DNA from: Flavobacterium sp.
GTDB lineage: Bacteria > Bacteroidota > Bacteroidia > Flavobacteriales > Flavobacteriaceae
Length of the DNA: 10,496 nucleotides
NCBI GenBank assembly: GCA_030682755.1
Contig: JAUXNR010000300.1
Coordinates: forward strand, 1-10,496
Direction of reading: 5' to 3'
A model generated the notes under the pieces. The model ran no database searches, was not told the origin of the DNA, and saw nothing but the letters and a program-made list of their open reading frames with translations. Within the stretch, counting starts at the first letter, position 1; every line of letters begins with the position of its first letter. Below are positions 6,090 to 10,496 of the stretch, in pieces. A program made the position numbers and the translations under genes.

Positions 6090-8363
6090 ATGAAAAACTT
6101 TAAAAACTCTTTCTTTTATATTTTGATCATTGGAGGATTTTCGGCATTGATGTATTGGATTGCCGTTCAAGGCGAAAAACTCGAATACAATAGAAACATT
6201 GAAGTCGTTTCTACCAATTTATCACAATGGGATTCGTTTTTAGAATCAATTACACACAACATTCATCATCCGTTAGCGATATTACTTGCCCAAATTGTAA
6301 CCATTATTTTAGTGGCAAGAATGTTTGGATGGATTTGTAAAAAAATCGGTCAACCTTCGGTTATTGGCGAAATTATTGCCGGAATTGTTTTAGGACCTTC
6401 GTTATTCGGAATGTATTTTCCCGAATTTTCAGCCAATCTTTTTCCAGCTGAATCATTAGGAAATTTGCAATTTTTGAGCCAAATAGGGCTTATCTTATTT
6501 ATGTTCGTCATTGGAATGGAGTTAGACCTCAAAGCACTCCAAAACAAAGCACACGATGCCGTTGTAGTAAGTCACGCCAGTATTATCATTCCATTTGCTT
6601 TAGGAATGGGATTGGCTTATTACATTTATGAATCGTTTGCTCCTGAAGGTGTTCAGTTTTCTTCTTTCGGCTTGTTTTTAGGTATTGCGATGAGTATTAC
6701 TGCATTTCCGGTTTTAGCCCGTATCGTACAAGAACGCGGCATACATAAAACCCGCTTAGGAACCATGGTCATCACCTGTGCTGCGGCAGATGATATTACG
6801 GCTTGGTGTTTGTTGGCTGCCGTAATTGCTATTGTTAAAGCCGGTTCTTTTGTGAGTTCGCTTTATATCATCGCACTGGCTGCTATTTATGTGTTGCTGA
6901 TGCTAAAATTGGTTCGGCCGTTCTTAAAAAGAGTTGGCGATTTGTATGCCACGAAAGAAAAATTGAGTAAACCCGTTGTGGCTATCTTTTTTGTGACACT
7001 GATAGTTTCTTCGTATGCTACTGAAATTATTGGCATTCACGCCTTATTTGGTGCGTTTATGGCGGGTGCGATCATGCCGGATAATATGCGTTTCAGAACA
7101 CTTTTTATCGAAAAAGTAGAGGATGTATCTATCGTGTTGCTTTTACCTTTGTTTTTTGTTTTTACAGGTTTGCGAACTGAAATCGGACTTTTAAATGATC
7201 CTTATTTATGGAAAATCACCGGATTAATCATTTTAGTTGCCGTTATAGGAAAATTTGTCGGAAGTGCGTTGGCAGCCAAATTTGTGGGTCAAAATTGGCG
7301 GGATAGTTTAACCATTGGTGCGTTGATGAACACAAGAGGTTTAATGGAGTTAGTGGTTTTGAACATTGGTTTTGATTTAGGAGTACTCACACCCGAAGTT
7401 TTTGCGATGATGGTAATTATGGCGTTAGTAACGACTTTTATGACCGGTCCGGCTTTAAATTTAATTGACAGAATTTTCAAAAAGCCTGCCGATGAAACTA
7501 TTCCTGCTGAGGTCATTGATTCAGGAAAATATAAAATGTTGATTTCATTTGGGGATGCTAAAAATGGTAAAGCTCTATTACGTTTAAGTCATTTTTTCAC
7601 TAAAAAACAAGGTGAAAATGCGTTGATTACCGCCATGCACCTGACACCTACCAATGAAATCAATCAAATTAACATTGAAAATTATGAGAAGGAAAGTTTT
7701 GAACCCGTTTTAAACGAAGCTCAAAATATTAATCAAAAGGTTTCTACTTTTTTTAAAGCATCAAATGATATTGATTCTGACATTGCCAAGACGGCCAATC
7801 AAGGCGATTTTGATTTGCTTTTAATCGGTTTGGGACAATCGATGTTTGAAGGAAGTTTTTTAGGTAAAATTTTAGGATTTACTACCAGAATTATTACTCC
7901 AGATCGCATTTTTAATACAATTGCAGGAAAAGAAAACATTTTTGAAGAATCTATCTTTGATGAAAGAACGCGTCAGATTTTGATGAAGAGCGAAGTTCCG
8001 GTTGGTATTTTAGTGGACAAGAAATTCGTAAATGCTGATGTTGTTTTTGTACCCGTTTTTGATAAAAATGATGCCTATTTGATTTCGTATGCTCAAAAAC
8101 TAATTCATAACAACGAAGCACAAGTAACCATTTTAGATTCAACCGGATTTATTAAAAATAATGCAGAAATTAAAGAAATGATTCGTTCCATTGAACAGAA
8201 AGCCCCTAATCACATAACAGTTATGAACGAACAAAAAATTGAAAAAGAGTTTTTGCTCAAGCAAGATTTGATGCTGATTAGTCTTAACAGTTGGAAAAAA
8301 TTGGTAGAGACCAGAGGAATTTGGTTGAGTAACACACCTTCAACACTGATAATTCAGAAATAA
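6090..8363 (+). CDS. CPA2-family cation:proton antiporter with USP-like C-terminal tail
   Basis: This 757-residue inner-membrane protein exchanges Na+ or K+ for H+; the exact ion cannot be read from sequence. An N-terminal membrane segment (about 8-27) and a hydrophilic loop precede the Na+/H+ exchanger domain (about 58-460, roughly 12 helices). Typical motifs are GQPSVIGEIIAGIVLGPSLFG (about 87-107), FMFVIGMELDL, SITAFPVLARI and the ion-binding AAADDITAW with paired Asp near 234-235. After about residue 475 come roughly 280 soluble residues. They begin KYKMLISFGDAKNGKALLRL and contain DFDLLLIGLGQSMFEG and VPVGILVDKKF, like the universal-stress-protein-type tails of plant CHX and some bacterial antiporters, probably regulatory. 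The ATG is 3 nt after the upstream gene, and a strong terminator follows. Confidence 0.88.
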   Translation: MKNFKNSFFYILIIGGFSALMYWIAVQGEKLEYNRNIEVVSTNLSQWDSFLESITHNIHHPLAILLAQIVTIILVARMFGWICKKIGQPSVIGEIIAGIVLGPSLFGMYFPEFSANLFPAESLGNLQFLSQIGLILFMFVIGMELDLKALQNKAHDAVVVSHASIIIPFALGMGLAYYIYESFAPEGVQFSSFGLFLGIAMSITAFPVLARIVQERGIHKTRLGTMVITCAAADDITAWCLLAAVIAIVKAGSFVSSLYIIALAAIYVLLMLKLVRPFLKRVGDLYATKEKLSKPVVAIFFVTLIVSSYATEIIGIHALFGAFMAGAIMPDNMRFRTLFIEKVEDVSIVLLLPLFFVFTGLRTEIGLLNDPYLWKITGLIILVAVIGKFVGSALAAKFVGQNWRDSLTIGALMNTRGLMELVVLNIGFDLGVLTPEVFAMMVIMALVTTFMTGPALNLIDRIFKKPADETIPAEVIDSGKYKMLISFGDAKNGKALLRLSHFFTKKQGENALITAMHLTPTNEINQINIENYEKESFEPVLNEAQNINQKVSTFFKASNDIDSDIAKTANQGDFDLLLIGLGQSMFEGSFLGKILGFTTRIITPDRIFNTIAGKENIFEESIFDERTRQILMKSEVPVGILVDKKFVNADVVFVPVFDKNDAYLISYAQKLIHNNEAQVTILDSTGFIKNNAEIKEMIRSIEQKAPNHITVMNEQKIEKEFLLKQDLMLISLNSWKKLVETRGIWLSNTPSTLIIQK

Positions 8364-8387
8364 ACCGTTACAAAACTTAAGAAAATT

Positions 8388-8425
8388 AAAAAATCCCAAA
8401 CTCAACTGAATTTGGGATTTTTTTT
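8388..8425 (+). terminator. Strong rho-independent terminator after the antiporter operon
   Basis: AAAAAATCCCAAA (8388-8400) pairs perfectly with TTTGGGATTTTTT (8411-8423) around a 10-nt loop, and the T-run extends to 8425. The A-rich left side would also allow termination from the other strand. Confidence 0.9.
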
Positions 8426-8452
8426 GATCACTACACTCCTTTTGTCGGAAAA

Positions 8453-8486
8453 ATATACTGTATATCGAATAGCTTAAAATTCGATA
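8453..8486. promoter_or_regulatory. Two overlapping dyads in the intergenic region before the LytTR gene
   Basis: ATATACTGTATAT (8453-8465) is a perfect 6-bp dyad about a central T. Overlapping it, TATCGAAT (8463-8470) and ATTCGATA (8479-8486) form a perfect 8-bp inverted repeat with an 8-nt spacer. These could be operator half-sites or RNA hairpins. They lie in the 257-nt gap between the operon terminator and the next start codon, which otherwise shows no gene or RNA on either strand. Confidence 0.4.
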
Positions 8487-8627
8487 ATTTATCTCTTTTT
8501 TTTAACCTATGTTTGTTAATAAGTATGTTTTTGATTTGGTCAGAATCAGCATATTTATTGTTAAAATTGTTGTGTAGTTTTTAAGCCCCTGAGAATTACA
8601 TAATTAACCTACATAATGTGATTATTG

Positions 8628-8653
8628 CTGTTAAATGAGACTCATTTTAGCAG
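8628..8653. promoter_or_regulatory. Imperfect palindrome just upstream of the LytTR gene
   Basis: CTGTTAAATGAG (8628-8639) and CTCATTTTAGCAG (8641-8653) form a near-complete dyad with one mismatch and one extra base about A8640. It ends 28 nt before the ATG at 8682 and just upstream of TAATTTAG (8661-8668), a one-mismatch -7 element, so it could be an operator controlling this gene. Confidence 0.4.
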
Positions 8654-8681
8654 TTTACTTTAATTTAGTTTGTGTAGGTCA

Positions 8682-9746
8682 ATGGGTTACAGTTATGTCA
8701 TAGTTGATGATGACTCAAAAAGTATTTTGAAAATTCAATCCGTAATGGATTCGTTTTCAAATTTTGAACTTTTGGGGACTGCGATGTCTTATGATGTTGG
8801 ATTGGACTTAATTCTTGACAAAACACCCGATTTTTTATTTTTAGAAATTAATCCGCAACATAAAGAATCAAAATTATCACTGCAACTGATTAGTGAACTG
8901 CATCGGTATTTAAAAAAGCTACCTAAAATTATTATTGTTTCCAACGATCAAAGCATGGCCTATGAAGCTATGAAATATGACGTTTTGGATTATTTACTTA
9001 AACCAATTGTTCCACTTGAACTTAAGAAGACTTTTTTACGATTTGAGAAAAGCTCAGAAAGTTTTGAATTAGCCAAACTTGTTTCATCCGATTCAGCAAC
9101 CAATAAAAGTGTTGAAGCGGTTGATTTAATTTCTGAAACTGAAGAGATTCTTCCAACGGAAACACTTTCTGAATCTGTTCAAAATGAGTTAGCAGCATTA
9201 AAGCAACTGGTAAAACAATTTGTAAAGCAATCTGAAACAGCTCCAAAGGTTGATTTGGATGAAATCATTTCTAAAGTTACTACTTCTTTAAAAGACCAGC
9301 CTTCGGTTGCTAATGAAATGGATTGGTCGCCCATTTTAGATCAACTTCAAAATTTCAGTCAATCCGCTTTTTCACCGGAAGGAACTGAAAAAAGCAAGCG
9401 AAATTTAATTTGTATCAAATCCTATGGCGATTATCGCTTTTTAGAATTGGATGATATTGCTTTTTTACAAGCGGATAATAATTCAACCGATATCACGCTT
9501 AAAAACGGAGAACAATTAACGGCGTTTAAAACGCTGAAGTATTTTGAAGAAAACTTACCCGGTAATTTTTATAGAATTCACAACAGTTATATCGTAAATA
9601 AGGATTATATCTCCAGAATTCATACCGGAAACAGCATTTGCTATATCAAGAACACCAAGCATCAAATCCCGTATTCAAAGGGATTCAAGGATAATTTAGA
9701 CCTCATTTTATCTGACTTGGCAGGCTCAGAATTCAGGGAAAATTAA
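8682..9746 (+). CDS. LytTR-family regulator with degenerate receiver domain and long linker
   Basis: This 354-residue DNA-binding regulator starts with a receiver-like domain (about 3-118): acidic cluster Asp9-Asp11 in YVIVDDDS, VSND in place of the usual T/S strand, and YLLKPI with the conserved Lys. The phosphoacceptor position is Glu55 (DFLFLEINP) where Asp is expected, so ordinary phosphorylation is unlikely. A polar Ser/Glu-rich linker of about 120 residues follows, with a short predicted coiled coil (VQNELAALKQLVKQFVKQ, from about 165). It leads to a C-terminal LytTR domain (about 241-345; YGDYRFLELDDIAFLQAD, FYRIHNSYIVNKDYI). ATG 8682 is preferred to TTG 8670, which overlaps the probable -7 region; the protein then begins directly at the first receiver strand. 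Phased repeats lie just downstream and suggest it acts on the next genes. Confidence 0.85.
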   Translation: MGYSYVIVDDDSKSILKIQSVMDSFSNFELLGTAMSYDVGLDLILDKTPDFLFLEINPQHKESKLSLQLISELHRYLKKLPKIIIVSNDQSMAYEAMKYDVLDYLLKPIVPLELKKTFLRFEKSSESFELAKLVSSDSATNKSVEAVDLISETEEILPTETLSESVQNELAALKQLVKQFVKQSETAPKVDLDEIISKVTTSLKDQPSVANEMDWSPILDQLQNFSQSAFSPEGTEKSKRNLICIKSYGDYRFLELDDIAFLQADNNSTDITLKNGEQLTAFKTLKYFEENLPGNFYRIHNSYIVNKDYISRIHTGNSICYIKNTKHQIPYSKGFKDNLDLILSDLAGSEFREN

Positions 9747-9757
9747 ACAACCTGACA

Positions 9758-9812
9758 ATTCACCCGTATTTTTAATCATTTCACCATTCTTTGAATGCAT
9801 TCTACCATTCAG
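9758..9812 (+). promoter_or_regulatory. Three direct repeats phased at 21 bp, probable LytTR operator
   Basis: ATTCACCCGTATT (9758-9770), TTTCACCATTCTT (9779-9791) and TTCTACCATTCAG (9800-9812) share the core (T/C)(C/T)ACC(C/A). Their cores begin at 9761, 9782 and 9803, exactly 21 bp apart. LytTR proteins such as AgrA bind pairs of about 9-bp direct repeats with about 12-bp spacing on one DNA face, that is, a period near 21 bp. The array lies right after the LytTR gene and upstream of the small peptide gene. Confidence 0.6.
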
Positions 9813-9888
9813 CACCTGATTTTGTTGGCAGTAGGAAACATCTCATCTACTTTTACATCATCAAATCGTCAACCACGTTTGTTGATGC

Positions 9889-9926
9889 TAACTTTGAAAT
9901 CGATTTTACATCTATTATAGTATTGC
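9889..9926 (+). promoter_or_regulatory. Candidate promoter elements for the small peptide gene
   Basis: TAACTTTG (9889-9896) is an exact TAnnTTTG match. A second candidate is TAGTATTG (9918-9925, one mismatch, followed by C), with TTTG at 9893-9896 as an upstream element 21 nt away. The second would give an A-rich leader of about 35 nt with no Shine-Dalgarno, common in well-translated Bacteroidetes genes. Which one is used cannot be told from sequence. Confidence 0.45.
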
Positions 9927-9967
9927 ACCAAAAAAACATTACAACAACTTACAAAAAAGAAAATATT

Positions 9968-10126
9968 ATGAAAACATTATTTGCATTATTCGGACTTTTC
10001 ATGTTTGCTTCAGTTTCTTCAACTGATTTAACTGTAAACACTACTGCTAACAATGACCAACCAGTTTTAACTGAAAATGGTGATGCAGCAGCAGGTGGAG
10101 GGAAAAGAGTACTAGTTATTCAATAA
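9968..10126 (+). CDS. Small exported peptide (52 residues), unrecognised family
   Basis: The product starts MKTLFALFGLFMFASVSS, a clear signal peptide (about 17-19 residues), and yields a mature peptide of about 33 residues: a polar Asn/Thr-rich stretch (TVNTTANNDQPVLTENGD), then AAAGGGKR and a hydrophobic end, VLVIQ. The same frame is open upstream to 9791, but that part is codon-atypical and contains the promoter candidates, so ATG 9968, with its A-rich leader and signal peptide, is the start. There is no cysteine and no lipobox. The GGG-KR step before a hydrophobic pentapeptide resembles a processing site in secreted signalling peptides, but this is only an analogy. It lies between the phased LytTR-type repeats and a TPR-like lipoprotein gene. 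Function unknown; a signalling, structural or antimicrobial role are all open. Confidence 0.65.
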   Translation: MKTLFALFGLFMFASVSSTDLTVNTTANNDQPVLTENGDAAAGGGKRVLVIQ

Positions 10127-10143
10127 TTACAAGGCTACACAAA

Positions 10144-10169
10144 TAGATTTTTCAAATAAGAAAAATTTA
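10144..10169. terminator. Weak AT-rich hairpin after the small peptide gene
   Basis: TAGATTTTTC (10144-10153) and GAAAAATTTA (10160-10169) pair with one G-U around an AAATAA loop, 18 nt after the stop codon. It has few GC pairs and no T-run, so it may only attenuate transcription or stabilise the short peptide mRNA. Confidence 0.35.
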
Positions 10170-10194
10170 TTATACAAATAACAAATCTTTTTAA

Positions 10195-10202
10195 TATTTT
10201 TG
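10195..10202 (+). promoter_or_regulatory. Promoter -7 element for the TPR-like lipoprotein gene
   Basis: TATTTTTG is an exact TAnnTTTG match located 18 nt before the TTG start at 10221. It overlaps the alternative TTG at 10200, which makes that earlier start unlikely. No -33 TTG is seen at the usual spacing. Confidence 0.5.
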
Positions 10203-10220
10203 ATTCAAACATCAGAAATA

Positions 10221-10496
10221 TTGAAAAGATTTTTTTTTATTTCCATTCTTCTGTTATTTGTTTATTCCTGTAAAGAATTTTCAAATAAACCGCACAACAG
10301 TGATGCTCTTCAAGACAGCATCCAACTTTATATTGGTAAGGCCAATGATTTTACAAAATCAGATGATGAGGTTGTAGCATATTTGGACAAGGCCAGTTCT
10401 TTTATCAAATCACAAGAACGCGATTCGGTTTACTTTATAAATAAGTTTTATCTTGCTTTTATTTATGACAATGTAGGCAAAAGCGATCAGTTTAAA
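10221..10496 (+). CDS. N-terminal part of a lipoprotein with TPR-like helices (3' partial)
   Basis: Ninety-two codons are visible before the window ends. With TTG 10221 as start the protein begins MKRFFFISILLLFVYSC: basic residues, a hydrophobic core and a lipobox-like VYSC with Cys17. It should therefore be lipid-anchored after signal peptidase II cleavage. The mature part is helical, and SDDEVVAYLDKASSFIKSQ and DSVYFINKFYLAFIYDNVGK have the spacing of tetratricopeptide-like repeats. There is no in-frame ATG between the stop at 10179 and the lipobox, so a TTG start is needed. In Bacteroidetes such exported TPR regions often precede a membrane histidine kinase, which would suit the LytTR regulator nearby, but the rest of the gene is not visible. 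Identity beyond 'TPR-like lipoprotein' is inference. Confidence 0.65.
   Translation, partial: MKRFFFISILLLFVYSCKEFSNKPHNSDALQDSIQLYIGKANDFTKSDDEVVAYLDKASSFIKSQERDSVYFINKFYLAFIYDNVGKSDQFK

Noticed and set aside
8670..8681. TTG 8670 as start of the second LytTR regulator
   Set aside because: It overlaps the probable -7 region and adds only four residues; ATG 8682 places the start at the first receiver strand.
9758..9812. Phased repeats as a short CRISPR array
   Set aside because: Repeat cores are only about 8-10 bp, intervals are 21 bp, and no cas gene is present; the geometry fits protein-binding direct repeats.
9791..9967. N-terminal extension of the small peptide from an upstream in-frame ATG
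   Set aside because: The extension contains the phased-repeat end and promoter-like elements, reads as non-coding sequence, and would bury the clear signal peptide at internal position 60.

Overview
The window looks like a chromosomal segment of a Bacteroidetes bacterium, most likely Flavobacterium or a close relative. The evidence is AT-rich DNA, TAnnTTTG promoter elements very close to start codons, no strong Shine-Dalgarno sequences, signal peptides ending in 'AQ', DUF6705-like proteins, and LytTR regulators paired with short LytS-type kinases. No tRNA, rRNA, CRISPR array or intact insertion sequence was seen.

Bases 1-1785 are accessory-like. They hold the 3' end of a gene whose C-terminal domain carries a JAMM/MPN+-like metal-binding pattern, a secreted DUF6705-like protein, and a 420-base gap containing hairpins, a direct repeat pair and what looks like the decayed 3' end of a second DUF6705-like gene.

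Bases 1786-4852 hold the glycyl-tRNA synthetase gene, interrupted by a single in-frame TAA after codon 147 but otherwise intact over 514 codons. It ends at a clear terminator. A membrane LytS-like histidine kinase and a LytTR response regulator follow in overlapping frames, with the regulator apparently starting at TTG.

Bases 4961-8363 look like a three-gene operon: an uncharacterised TIM-barrel protein, a small exported beta-rich protein overlapping it by 8 nt, and, 3 nt later, a CPA2-type cation:proton antiporter with a USP-like cytoplasmic tail. A strong hairpin/T-run terminator closes it.

Bases 8427-10496 look like a signalling locus: a LytTR regulator with a degenerate receiver (Glu at the phosphoacceptor position) and a long linker; three 21-bp-phased direct repeats typical of LytTR operators; a tiny exported peptide ending in GGGKR plus a hydrophobic tail; and the start of a TPR-like lipoprotein cut by the window edge. 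The simplest reading is a regulator acting on its downstream peptide and lipoprotein genes. This module and the interrupted glyS are the two items most worth checking.
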